NCBI GenBank assembly: GCA_021464525.1
Contig: JADRCO010000985.1
Location: forward strand, 1-23,859
Source of the DNA: Rhizophagus sp. LPA8_4_AMF
Lineage: Eukaryota; Glomeromycota; Glomeromycetes; Glomerales; Glomeraceae
DNA: 23,859 nt
Direction of reading: 5' to 3'
Below the pieces are notes generated by a model. That model worked only from the letters and a program-made list of their open reading frames with translations. It had not been told where the DNA came from and ran no database searches. A program made the translations under genes and the position numbers. Numbering within the stretch: position 1 is the first letter of the stretch; every line of letters begins with the position of its first letter. Positions 1-12,226 of the stretch are shown piece after piece.

Positions 1-470
1 TTGTGATCGGCGTGGCTTAGAAATTTTGTGTCAAATGATCAACGTCAGATCAACCATTTTGCAAACGGCAATAATAAAAGAAATGAATATTGTGAAATGA
101 ATCCTAATTCGTGGTTGGTATTATTATATTTTGTACAACATTAAAACATTTTACGCACGTGGCTATATTTGCATATACGAAAATAATGATATTTTTTATA
201 GTTTTCAACACCTTAGAAACCATTTTTTCTTTATTTTTTTCTGCCCTTTATTATACTTTTGTGCGCTTTCAAAATTTCAGGAACATTTTTTTTATCTTTT
301 TGCAACCCTACAACCTGCTGTCGCTCTCCTAATACTACCAAAGCCCTCTATAGTGACAACTTACCTACTAAAGCTGTTGTCAAATTATATCTTCCCGCCA
401 AAACTTTTCCTCTCTCTTTTGAACTCGCATTCCCGCCACAGCATGGGTCATGTGACACTCGACCCTGTAT
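1..470. other. non-coding, AT-rich left flank
   Basis: No convincing gene is seen. Short open frames exist (the longest 149 codons, 131-580 plus), but they are rich in F, Y, L and I from T-rich DNA, show no domain, and run into the repeat cluster at 475-601. The stretch could be promoter or UTR of a gene lying left of the window, but nothing in it proves that. Confidence 0.5.
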
Positions 471-474
471 TACA

Positions 475-601
475 CCCCGATTTCCCGACGTACGATTTCC
501 CGACAGAACATTTGCCCGACAAGTTTGGCCAGAGTTATGCAGAGTTATGCACTAACACGTGGACAAACGGCCGGAGTTAGGCTGTCGGGAAGTTGTCCGA
601 C
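475..601. repeat. TTTCCCGAC repeat cluster with inverted copies
   Basis: Three direct copies of a TT(T/G)CCCGAC motif lie between about 478 and 521. Two inverted copies (GTCGGGAA and GTCCGAC) close the segment at about 582-601, and the stretch TTCCCGACAG near 496-505 pairs with CTGTCGGGAA at 580-589. A perfect 10-base tandem duplication (CAGAGTTATG twice) sits at about 531-550. The layout suggests the end of, or a whole, small inverted-repeat element. Related TTTCCCGA motifs recur at 15.46-15.79 kb. The family is not recognised. Confidence 0.5.
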
Positions 602-3600
602 ATTGCAAAAAAAAATACGCCTGATTTTACCATTGCTTATCCTGACAATCCTAATTTCTTTTTCGTTATAAACAACGAAGCATTCAAGTATCCACACCAA
701 AAACAGTATTTGTCCACATCTAGAAAGCCAAATATTTACTTCATTAGTAAATTCTCACGTCTTTTCTTTCAACTACCAATTTCATAAACCATACGTTTCC
801 ATCGTTTACACAGACTTAATAGACAAATATTAAGCTATCAAAAATAAACTTTGTCTAACGCCCCTAATAATAGAAAAACTAGACCTTTGTCAAATTTTCA
901 TATTATTGTTACGTCATTTTCGTGGTGTTTTATTTCTCATGTGACACATTGTGTCTATACCCGCAACATTGATATTATCGATGAACAGATGGAAATATAA
1001 TCGTAATAGATGGCCCCTTTACAAACCACAGACCAATTCGTTATTCACTGACGTAGATAAGAAACAATGGATTCTTGTATTGGCAAGTCCAAACATGTTC
1101 ACAGCCAGCGCTTAAGTGTTAGATACACCATTGCAATAATTGAAAGATCTAATATGTAATATGAGTATTTTATTATTATTATTTTTTGAGTAATTAATTT
1201 AATAATCTTGTAATTACAGTATTTTTATGACTTTCAGTAACAAGCTCCAATTCTCATGATAAAATTACAATTAAGGAATTTAATCTCTGTTTGAAATTCA
1301 ATTCTCATACAATGAAAAGGTTAGTAATTTCTTTTTCAATTTTGATATTTTGTATTTATCATGAATAGCTTTGTGAATTTTACTTAAATTTACATTTACA
1401 AAAACTGATACAATCAAATCCTTATTAAATTATAAATGGTCATTTTTCAAGTTTAATTAAAAAATTAATAAAAGTAATAAAATTATTAAAATCTTTTACT
1501 TTTTTTACGATTAGTTTGTTATCCATGTGAAGTACTTAGACGTGGTATAACCTTATTAAAATTATTGGTGGAACGAAGATAATGTAAATTTATTGATTAT
1601 TTTATGATAGTGATTTTGGTAGAAATTGATTAAATGAATTTCCTTTTAAAAATGTATAATTTAAATTCTTTGTATTTGCATTTTTACTTAAAACTAGGTA
1701 AAACTAACAGAAATTTAATAACTTTTCATGTTTTTCTTATCTAGATACATTTTATTGTTAACTTAAAGAACTAATACAAAACTATTGCACATTTATTATT
1801 GTAACAAAAACAAACTTACAAAAGCATCAGCTTCACTCATAGAGATGAGGGTTATGTATGTTATAGTATGTGTTGCTATTTCTTTACTTCATTTAAGGTA
1901 CTTATGATCTAGAAAAATGTTGTGTTACATGCCTGATGTTCAAAGAATATGTTGAATTGGAAAGGGTGAAAAGTATTAAAAGATGTAAAACGAAAAAAAT
2001 ATCTTACGTCTATGTTTAAGAGGGGAAATTTATTTTTCTAGATACATTTAAGTATGAAAAAAAATACATTCAAGTTGCGATCTAATGTGATATTTAGTAA
2101 AATAAACTTATATTATGGACGAATTAGGAATAATGGCAATTAACTCTTATCAAAATATCTTTCAAAAGAGAACTGCTGAAACCTAAAAGAAAGAAGACAA
2201 TCCTAAAAAACATGATGAAAGTAAGTGAAACAAAAAGAAAAATGAAAAAGTTGAACTCCATAAGAAAAACTGTTACATAATAAATTCAAAATTATTAGAT
2301 AATAATGTATTGCAGGTCTACACAATCTCCTCATAAATATTTAAACATTCTATTTTTCCATTATACTCATTTTGACCCTCAAGATTAATATATTAAATAA
2401 CTGAATACCAAAAACTCCATCATTTATGTGATTTGATGATATCTATGATGAATATATCCGTAATTTATACAATAAAGCTTGCCATTTGGACATGCTGACG
2501 TACTATATGTATGCGAAAAAATTATCATTATGCATCTCCATTTCCAAAGAGAATCAACTAAGCCATCACTCCAAGCCTAAGAGAGAAAATCTAAAAAGGG
2601 CTGCCAAAACTTAAAAAAAAGATGATAGTTAATATTAAATGAAGATAAAAAAGGAATCAAAGTTCAGTTCTGGGAGAGTGCAAGAAAAAAGGACCTGCGC
2701 CTCCCATCTACTAATTTTCTAAGTTCCAAGTCCAGGAGAGCAAAAAAAAAAACAGAAAGGAAAGATTAGATATGATAAAATATTTAACACTTAATTCATA
2801 ACAAATTTGTTATTTTATCACCTGATATGCTTCATAAACATCTTGTTTATTCAGATAATCTTTTTTGTATACACAGATTTTAATATTTTGAGGCTGAGAC
2901 AAAAAAATTTACCAATTGTTTTGTGCCAAATTTTTTCATGGGGCTTATTCCATTTTCTTTTTCTCTATATATTATGAGGCTTTTCCCTGTTATCATCAAC
3001 CTCCTCACCTTTATTATTTTTTTTTTATTAATAAACATTTTGTTATTAGATAGTTTTTAAATTTTTTACTTTTTTTTTACTTTTAATACATTTAAATGAG
3101 AACTAATATATACATATGGTATTAGACCTGTAGATTTCTCCTTATTATCTTTTTTATCTATCAACTGGTCTCTTGGATTTACCTTATCCTAAAAATGAAT
3201 TCACTAATTGTTCTTTATAGAATACTTTGTAAATTTTATAAAGAGTTAAAGCGTATAGAAAAGATTTTCTTGTACACATATATTATAGATATGGACATTT
3301 TATTTTCTTATGGTATTACATATAATAAAACCACCAAATAAATTATTAACTGTATTATTATTAAATATTTAAAGTAAATTTTAAGATAATTTTTGATTCA
3401 AAAAAATTAAATCCTAACTGGAAACCACTTTGCCAAAGAAACAGTCCTTAATATTTATAATACTAATTATGTACCTAATATTGGTATCAAAGTTAAAAAA
3501 ATAGAGGATGTTGACATCAAAATCTATTAATACAACAATGTAGTAATAATACTATTTAAACAAAAACTTACAATTGAAACTTATAAATTTTAGTATATCT

Positions 3601-4500
3601 TTTATTATCACCAACCTAACCTATAATGAAGTTATTAATCCACTTTAATAGTAGAAATCAATTCAATATCCATTCACTAGATTTGTTATTTATATCAAAT
3701 TTATTCCTTCTACAAGTGTACCTTCAGAAGATACAGTAAATGTTCTTCAGTTGTTATTTGCATCTATTTTCTTAAAATGTTATATTGTTCTTACAAACAT
3801 TCAAAAAATACATTATTAACCAGAAACAGATAACTAATAGTGATAACATGATATCAAATACAAGAAAATAAAATTAAAAAAAATTTAGAATATCTGACAT
3901 TAAGCTCACTTTTATACTTAATATTCAATAATTTGGCAATGTTAGTCCTTTATTCCTTATATTTATTTATCTATCAACGCATATAGAACTATTATGAACT
4001 GAGTCCAACATCAAAGAAGGATGGAAGTTTCTGCACCTTCTATCATAAGAGGTTCTGTTTGAGGCATTCTACTTGGACTGAGGAAAATAAAAGTTGATGG
4101 TTTAGTTGAAACTAAGTTAATATGCAAGCAATGACATACAATGATTAGTGTATATAGTAGGGCTTTCTTTTGACAAAAATTATTAATTGTTGCCATTACT
4201 TAATCAAATACTATTAAATTATCATTTAAATATATTAATAAAATCTCATGCCGGCTCATTTTCATGTAAGAATATTGGAGATTTTCAACTTATTAAAGGC
4301 ATTACCGCTCATTTTAAAAAACTGCTGAGAAAGATGCATCATATTTTGTTAGACCTCAGAAATGATAGCAATTTTATAATGATAAAAAATATTTTTGTGT
4401 AATTTCAACAGTATCATCACACTATTTCAATTGTATTTTCCAATGAAATTAAATTTTTGAATCTAAATTGTATAGTATAATACAACTAATTTATAATATA
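602..4500. other. AT-rich intergenic DNA without recognisable genes
   Basis: No supported gene. The stretch is full of A/T runs and stop codons in all frames. Open frames such as those at 4011-4196 (minus) and 4187-4402 (plus) are short and featureless. A slightly more GC-rich patch near 2640-2760 and T-rich patches near 2930-3080 hint at old repeat boundaries, but no terminal repeats or target duplications could be made out. Probably very decayed transposon DNA. Confidence 0.45.
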
Positions 4501-5700
4501 TAATAAATGAGATGAAAATATAAAAAAGGTTCCAATAGCAAGTGGATCAATTGGCATTTTCTTATCACAACTTATAGAACCAACTGTGGCCACTATGTTT
4601 CAATGTCCTAAATTTGAACAACTTCAACAAGTCAGAATGTAAGGGATGGGATATTAGTCACATTATAGCAAGCTCTAAAATATCTATCACTGCAAGCAAT
4701 GTCAGTATCATGTGAACAATTTAATCAACTGATGATTTATTAAAATAGAGTTGATTACAAATTTCTTATAATATAGAATTTAAGGGGTTTAAAAATCAAA
4801 GCTCATTTCCATCATTGATTATAGAATTGAGGAATTTAAAAATTAAGACTTTATACTCTCAAAAAACAAGATTCACTTTTATAAAATAAGAATTTTGAAA
4901 ATAAGATTTTATACCATCAAAAATTATGATTAGTTAAAATGAATTAATTAAATTACAACTTATGAAAATATCAACTAATTAATGTAAAAATATAATTTTC
5001 TATCATATCAATTTTCAAATTTTCAAATCTGGTTATATATTAATACACCATGTCAAATTTATTTATATAATATCAATTCTTAAAACAAAACTATAATACA
5101 AAATCTCTATCAAGAAAGTATCTTTATATAAACGAAAATCAAATAACTATAAATAATTTATTGGCAAACAAAAAATAAATGCATTTAACTGGACATAACT
5201 CTTATATTAAAAATTTATAATTAAAGTACTTATTTCTAAAATTATACTACTATTTATTTTAAATAATTAGTTTTATGGGATTCATTCGTTTCTAAAATTT
5301 AAAAGAAGATATAAATTATAGAAGTAGTGCACAATTTCATTAAGTCTATATATTTTATATTGTGCAAAACCGAAAATAGGAATAATTGCACCTTTGAAAT
5401 CTTAAAAGAAGAAGCTGGTAATTTGGTTAGTTGGACAGAAGTATAATTAGAAAAAATAACAAGAAATCACTGAAAAAACCAATATCACACTTTAGTATAA
5501 AACTTATTTTGAATATATAATAATGAAATGAAAAATAGAAAACTTTATCAAGCAATTAAACAATAAATACATTTCAAGGCTTGTTTGATAAAGGTAAAAT
5601 TTACACAATGAAGGGATTTGCCATTTTTCAAGATACTGAAAGTTGATTTTTCAAATTCAAATCTAAAGATATATAAGCACTTAAATATTAACTGTTATTG
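4500..5700. other. degenerate DNA left of a gypsy-like fossil
   Basis: No intact gene. Short plus-strand patches near 4660-4735 and 5390-5450 read as peptide-like stretches and might belong to the same decayed retroelement whose RNase H end lies just downstream, but they are too short to assign. No long terminal repeat was recognised. Confidence 0.35.
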
Positions 5701-5774
5701 TTCATGACATTAATGCACTCATAGTTGCAGAAGAAATTTCAGCCATAATTTTATTGTCAAACCCACTAAATGAA

Positions 5775-5900
5775 TCATGGAGGTGCAACTGTATAATTTC
5801 CTTCATGCTGGAAAAGCTAATTCAAATGCAGATGCATTATCTAAAAAGAGGTTCCTATTGCTACAAGAATATTTATCCAGTCCTTGAAATATTCTACATA
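5775..5900 (+). mobile_element. Ty3/gypsy-like fossil A: RNase H end
   Basis: The plus strand at 5807-5850 reads AGKANSNADALSK, a close match to the (H/R)xPGKxNxxADALSR signature that ends the RNase H domain of Ty3/gypsy polyproteins. This identifies a very short, old and broken remnant of an LTR retrotransposon in the plus orientation. No LTR, protease or integrase belonging to it could be identified nearby. The state of decay suggests an ancient copy. Confidence 0.7.
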
Positions 5901-6079
5901 TACACATATAATAAGGGCAGAATTGTTATCAAAATATTATCCAATGCTTTTATTCTTCATTATAATACAAAGTTTATTCCTACTATAGAAAATGGAAGTA
6001 AAGATTATTCATAATCAGAATTTGTAGCAATTGTTACAAAGTAAGAATAATATTTTTTATTGCTAAATTTGAAAGTAGA

Positions 6080-6560
6080 GAGAAGAAGTCCACAAACATA
6101 AACTGCAGAGAAGCTGCATTTGAATTAAACAACATTTTGAAACTGGCACTAAACCTAAAAGAAAATAAAATTGATAAAATAAAGTTTCATATTGCATTAA
6201 TAAATAGGATAAGAATTTATTTTAATACACTAATACCCACCTTTAATGAAAAAAAATCAGCCCTTATTTATATTTATAAATTTATAAACAGAAGATATGG
6301 AAAAATTATGAAATGTCTTACATTTGATAACATATCTTCAAGAAATTGTTTACAATAATGGATTATGTGAATTATGGATCAAATCCATATTAAATAGGAA
6401 GTGATGTCATTTAGTTTAATAAATGCACTGCCATCTCTCTAAAAAGATGTATGGATAAGGTATTAAAGGAATATTTATATGACTTTGTGTTTATATATAT
6501 GGATGATCTTATGATACTGTATATTCAAAAATTTTTGAGGGTTTTGTGGAATAAGTAAGG
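6080..6560 (+). mobile_element. Ty3/gypsy-like fossil B: reverse transcriptase core
   Basis: Plus-strand patches match landmarks of Ty3/gypsy reverse transcriptase in the right order. They are a pre-RT patch near 6137-6165 (ETGTKPKRK-like), VMSFSLINALPSL at 6401-6439 (family form VMPFGLTNAPATF), and the catalytic box YMDD at 6496-6507, preceded by a DKVL-type helix. The copy is broken and old. It lies downstream of an RNase H end although RT normally precedes RNase H, so it is either a second copy or a rearranged one. Confidence 0.75.
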
Positions 6561-9500
6561 TGTTTTAGTGGGATTAATTTTGTATTAAAAGCTGTATTAC
6601 CACTAAAACTGTTCTTGTATAAAATAGATTTCACATGATAATTAATATATAAAACAGTAGGATCAGCAAATTAAGAAAAAATAAAATAACATTCAAGAAC
6701 TTAAGCAACAGGTTAACCATCACACCAGCCATAAGAAACTCAGGTAGTAAGACAATCATTAGAAATTCAGGCTACTGAATACTTATTCTTTTTACTTATT
6801 TACTTGAATTTTTGATAAGAAAGTATTAATAAACAGCCATCAGTCCCATCAAAAAAGTCTGAGTTTACCTGATTAATGATGTTTGTGCATTATGAAATAA
6901 AAGAGGTCACTGGTGAGACAATAATTAAGATCAACATTTTTAACTTTGGAGATGCCCAAACATAACAACAGAATATAAAGGAGCAAAAAAGCGCTGATAG
7001 GAGAAATACTGTCACATGATTGATAATCATGTAGATCAATATTGATATAGATAGTAATAATCTCACCCAGGCTAAGCAGTTTTGATTAATTTCAGAGGAT
7101 AATTCTGAAATTAAAATCTTTGAGGATAAACAGAATCAGCTAGATGTGGAAGCTGCTGGTACAGTAATAAAAATCTTAGTAAAGGACCTTGATGATCAAA
7201 TTACTGCTAACTTATCACTATTAGTTAATATTATAGAGAAATTTCATTTGCTACTATAATAGAAGACATTGGCTTGAAATGCCCCTATATTAACGAAAAA
7301 TATAAAGATAAATGTTTAAGTATTGGAAATTATGACACTTTTCAAAATTGTTTCTTGGTTGATTTAACAACAAAAGCATCTTAGATGTTTAAAGAAGAAT
7401 ATATTTAATTCTCTATTAATAGTTTAATATTTCTTATTAGCTTATGTATTATTTATGACACATTGATAATGAGTGGATTATCTTGAATTATCAAATGTCA
7501 TGCCAGAAGTTGATTCATTAAAGGATGAATTGAATTTCACATTTAATAAGAAAGAAGTTATTGAAACTTTGTCCATCTGAATCAGGAAATTCTATTCTGT
7601 AATCATGTAATTTTTCACATACAAATAAGACATTATATAATTCATAATCTTCAGGTACTGCTAGCAAGCAAAGATCCTATTTTATTTCATGGGTAGTTTT
7701 CATATTTATTATAGTTGTTATCAGAAAGTTAAAAGATAAATTAAGAAGTAATATATCATAAACTTACTCTTGAATCTGATCAGACTGAAAAAAAGATATT
7801 TTTTTGAAATGATATAGAAGAAATCACTATTTTGAATGTTCTTGATAATCTTTATAATAAGTTACAAATTCTATATTACCCCTATCCATTCTGTTTGCCA
7901 TTTAATTAGAAAACTGCTATTTGGTTAGATCAAAAGTTGAATTTGAATGCAAAAATTAAAAAGTAAGTTTGGCTAATTCAAATAAGAAGAATTGAATACC
8001 AATCAAAATAAAAAAGTGATAGACATTCTAATAGATTCTATATAAGAGAACATTTTCTTTTTTGATGGTAGTCATGATATGGTTACTATATATAACATAA
8101 ATATTCGCCATTTTTATATGCTAATTACACTTCTATAGCAAATTTAATAATCTAGCATAAAATGATATTTTTTCATAGAATTGCTCAAATATAAACATAC
8201 TTTCAAATATGACCAAATTATTATAAACAGTCATGTGAATCGATCACCTGAAATGCACAGTATCAAATACCGCAGTATAGTGGCATGCTTTTTTTGCTCA
8301 GTTAAAAATAAAAGTAAATCCATCCCACTTAGTGTTTTCTTATTTGGAATTGCTGCAGCGACATTGGGTAGTTGTACTTTAGAAATATGGCTATTCTTAC
8401 TTAATTTACCTATTGAAGAATGCTTTTAGTTATGCTTTTGCAGCTTTAATCTTTCCATAAAGGTTGCTAAATTTTTTTGAAAGAATATTACTCAAACTTC
8501 CTTTATTTGCAAATTCAAATATGAAATTTACTACATGATAATTTTAAAAGATAAAATACATTCAATAGCTAGCAATCAAATAGTATGTTATGTCAACATC
8601 CAAATAAACAGTTAATTTTATTAAAGTTAAAGCACACTCAGGAGATCTCTGGGGTAATATTCTTTTTTTTCTGAATTAATCTGATTGGAAAAAATTTTAT
8701 TCAGAATGGTTGATTTCTGCCTACCAAATTTGTTTCAATATTAATGATGTAAATTCTGATGGCATCAAAGAAATTCCAATTAATGAGTGATGATTAAATA
8801 ATTTAGCTTATGCATGTCAAAAATCTCTTTCCATTTACTTTCTTTTAACAAGATAATCAAAGGCTCAATATTAGAATTTGCTTCAAGTGATGATAAAAAA
8901 GGCAATTAATAGTTTTTCAAGAATTATGAAATTATGACTTATTGAAAAAATAAATTCACTCCCAATTTAGCATTTGATACAGATGAAAGACAAAACTTTA
9001 GTTGAATTCTATCCTGAAAATATTCTTGGGATCAATATTTGTAGATAATGAGGCTATTAATACGTCAGAATTACAATTAGTCAACAAGGAAAAAGATAAC
9101 AAAACAAGACCAGAAAGGTTAAACAGCTCAAATTCTGTAACAAAATACATGATAAAAAGTGGCAATCATCCATAGTATGTAATGTTATAAAATCATTCTA
9201 AAAATATATTTATAACTAATAAATTATTTAACTTAAGAATATTAAATAAGGCAAATGAGATCAGAATTAGTAGCAACTTCAACAACAGAAGGAGACTCAA
9301 GTAAAAATTTTGGATCTTAAAATGAAGTTTCAGTATTACAGGGTACATGTTTGACTCATACATGTTATCATCAAGCAGATAAAATCAATACAATAAGTTA
9401 AGGGGCTCTAGTTAATTTCAATCTCTTATTGCACACATATTCTATTTTTCTTCACCTTAACAAATTTATCTCTATTAATAAGTAATATTATTATTTTAAA

Positions 9501-9740
9501 TTTGAATAAAAGTGCATACAATTAAGATATTTATTCAGAATCAAAGAAATGATTATACTGTATAAAAAAACAATGAAGATTTGAAAACATAAGCAATAAG
9601 AGAGCAGTTACCCAAATCTTTTGGTGAAAAAAGTATTAAGCACATCATTTTATATTTCTATCAACAAATATGCTTACCTTTCTCGTTCAGACAAGCAGAA
9701 TTACTATTGGAAGAAGTTAAATCATTTGTGTAAAGACGGA
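6560..9740. other. decayed repeat DNA, no intact gene
   Basis: No supported gene. A few plus-strand patches keep a protein-like look, for example near 7100-7250 and at about 8680-8790 (a stretch reading FYSEWLISAYQICFNINDV). None could be placed in a family. They probably derive from retroelement polyproteins or dead host genes. The frame at 8181-8429 is open by chance as far as can be judged. Confidence 0.4.
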
Positions 9741-9744
9741 ATTG

Positions 9745-9910
9745 ATGCAAGGCTGAGTATACTTATGCTGAAGCTCTTGGTATTCCTTTTAAAGTTTTAA
9801 TCTTTCTTCAAGCTGCTTGTTTTGATGATCCAAGGCATGAGTATATTTTTGCTGAAGCGTTTGGTATTCCTCCTGAAGTTTCAAATTCTCTCCAAGCTTC
9901 AATGAATTTC
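9745..9910 (-). pseudogene. coiled-coil protein remnant with an 84-bp tandem repeat
   Basis: Read on the minus strand, this patch gives a heptad-rich, Gln/Glu/Lys-rich helix in which EEYQTLQQKYTHALDHQ is followed by NKQLEERLKL. The next unit begins again with KEYQELQHKYTQ. The repeat offset measured from the sequence is 84 bases (28 residues). The periodic polar helix makes a real coding past on this strand likely. It is short and broken, with no start or flanking domain visible. It could derive from a host coiled-coil protein or from a transposon-borne protein. Confidence 0.45.
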
Positions 9911-10087
9911 TCAAAGAAAAAGATATTGAAAATAATGAGGCTGTGGTTGAATACTCAAACAAATGCTGACTTTAGCCAAAACTGATTATCAAGAACATCT
10001 AGAGGTGCCATGTCAAGAACTCCAAGAAGAGGATGAAATACATTAGCCTAAATGAATTTACTGATTAATCAAACCCTAAATTCAGCC

Positions 10088-10193
10088 CTGGAAGTGAATC
10101 CTCTTCCGGACATGAATACATCCACCAACACCAGCAACAATGACGGTAATGACTTATTAAAGAGCTTTATCAAGTCCCTTTCATAGGAATTCA
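10088..10193 (+). mobile_element. possible gag-like patch of a retroelement fossil
   Basis: A 35-codon plus-strand stretch reads LEVNPLPDMNTSTNTS followed by NNDGNDLLKSF, a low-complexity Asn/Thr/Ser linker leading into a helix. Such N-terminal stretches are common in fungal gypsy gag proteins, and a gypsy-like RT fossil lies 3.5 kb upstream. The assignment rests on composition only and could be wrong. No zinc knuckle was seen. Confidence 0.3.
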
Positions 10194-10199
10194 AGTCAT

Positions 10200-11930
10200 A
10201 TATATTCATATATTAGTTTTTGGAATCGACTTTTATACATAGTTGTATCAATAATGAAATCACTATTCACCTACGATGGCAGATTGGGCCATTAAAGAAC
10301 TTTTAATCAAGCACATACAGCGTTCACGTAAGATGATACTATATTTATAGATTTTGTACACAAAGATGCGATGATTACTAGTTATAATATTATAGAAAAT
10401 TGAAAACTGTGATTAACAGGAAAATGTTTCTAAATATTTTTGTCTTATAAAATTTTTAAGCCCATATAGAAATGCTACTTATAGATTGTAAATGGTTTCA
10501 ATATTGGATTAATTACAACCCCTTGGATTGATTAAATTGAGTAAATTATATAGTTGAAGTATAAAATATATATTATAATTCAAATTATATTTCTTTAGAT
10601 TATAGTAAGAGATGTTGCCAAAGCAACATTTAATATAAATATATACTCAACTAAGGAAGAGTTATGGAGCTACAGAAGAATTCTTAAAATTCGTCCTTCT
10701 ACTTTGAATTTGCCTAACCTAGACTTTCAAATCTATCAAAAGAATTAAACACTTGCTTTATATATGCAATGCAGATTTGAAAATAAGCAACATTTTTATG
10801 GATATTGTCATGTGAGAAATGATCAGCATATCACGATATGTCAAAAATGTTTAACATATCAAACATATCGAATATGTCAATCCATGTTTAAAATAGTTAA
10901 TGTATTTATTATATTTATTATACTTATTGAATTTATTATATTTATTATATTTTATATTTTATAAGTTTATTATATTTTATATATTTAACATGTCATTATT
11001 ATAGTTAAATTTCATATAAATATTTGTTGTATTAGAGTTGATTTGGAGTGAAAGTTTTCGGTTATAGTTGTATAAAAAAATTTTTAAATAAAGATACACT
11101 TTGGTTTGAAATTGATATTCACTTCACGTCTGATTATACAGATTCGCTGATAGTTGAGGCAGTATTTTATTCGTGAAGAGTTGAATATAAATTTTATTGT
11201 ATTATAACTTTTTGATTAAAATCCTTCTGGAAAAGATTCATATTTGTTATTAACAAAATATTTTTTTTTCATCAAGAGTATGTATGATGCATTATATTCA
11301 TTACCAACATTTATTAATAAGCTGCACAAGTGAATATTAGATAATAAAGAGAAAGCAAGATAGCTCAATCACATAATAAATCACAAATATAATAAAAGAT
11401 TTTAACGTACAATATAAACTTATAATCATTTTTATTTATTAAAAATATATTATATATTCCAATAAATGAAAGTAAATATATAACCCATAAATTCTAAATA
11501 TAAATAACGCTTGTATTAAAGAACTGATATCCATAATATGTAGAGAAGTATTTAAAGTATTAGCGCCTATTTTTGAAAAACACCCAATCAATTTTGATTA
11601 CAAATCTTCAATCCCATGAATGAACTCTCCATAATAGTGAAGAACACAATTAAATAATCAAACATCTTTAAATGGATAAAAGGAAATTAAGAATCAATTA
11701 AATATAATCATCCTTGTTTATTTTCTTTTTAAACTTAATATTCAAAGAATTTGTAAATATTATTACTGCCCTATATTATATTTCAAAATACTATCAAGCC
11801 TTTACTTTTACCTTTTGTTTACAACCTGACTTTGAACATTTACAACTTGAATATAATGGTGATACTCATAATTTTACAAATAATTCTTATAAGAAATTAA
11901 TATTTTTTCAAAGCCATTAAGTATAATATA
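10200..11930. other. AT-rich intergenic DNA
   Basis: No supported gene. A run of short inverted ATATG/CATAT motifs lies near 10825-10880. The frame at 11714-11920 (68 codons, plus) is open but shows no recognisable domain. It ends just before the small Tc1/mariner-like element. Confidence 0.4.
10902..10988. repeat. TTTATTATA microsatellite-like repeat
   Basis: About 87 bases consist almost only of imperfect TTTATTATA and TTTTATAT units. This is a simple-sequence tract, expected in a very AT-rich genome. A short open frame at 10764-10964 that runs into it ends in an artificial I/F-rich tail. Confidence 0.8.
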
Positions 11931-11939
11931 ATAATTGTA

Positions 11940-12224
11940 CACGGGGTGTTCAAACACGGATTTCTAAAAAAAGTAAATTTTCTATGCAGATCATTTAATG
12001 TTGGGCAGAATTAAAGTTTAACGAAAAACAGAAGAAAAACAGAATTTGTTAAATAAGTCAAAATTGATATTTAAAACCAACTTTGGCGCTCTAAGTAAAC
12101 TTTCAGAGCAGACAAAAATACACATACAATATATTCAGTTTAAAGTTATATTTATTAGAAATTTTTATATCAGATATATAATTTTTTAATTAAGTCACGT
12201 GATACGTGTATGAACACCCCAGTG
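11940..12224. mobile_element. MITE, Tc1/mariner-like (TA target duplication)
   Basis: A 285-base non-coding element has terminal inverted repeats of about 20 bases. The left end reads CACGGGGTGTTCAAACACG. The right end, read inward from the other strand, is CACTGGGGTGTTCATACACG, so the two differ by one inserted base and one substitution. A TA dinucleotide flanks both ends (11938-11939 and 12225-12226), the target duplication of Tc1/mariner transposases. The inside has no open frame, so the element is non-autonomous and would depend on a transposase elsewhere. The well-kept ends suggest a fairly young insertion. Confidence 0.85.
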
Positions 12225-12226
12225 TA

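Noticed and set aside
131-580. 149-codon plus-strand open frame
   Set aside because: Made of T-rich codons (F, L, Y), no domain, and its end runs through the TTTCCCGAC repeat cluster; two overlapping frames are just as open.
8181-8429. 82-codon plus-strand open frame
   Set aside because: Short, no recognisable domain, and set in decayed repeat DNA; a Cys/Leu-rich middle part is not enough to call a gene.
10825-10880. Cluster of CATATC/GATATG inverted motifs
   Set aside because: Short palindromic words are frequent by chance in DNA this AT-rich and no long stem or repeat unit could be defined.
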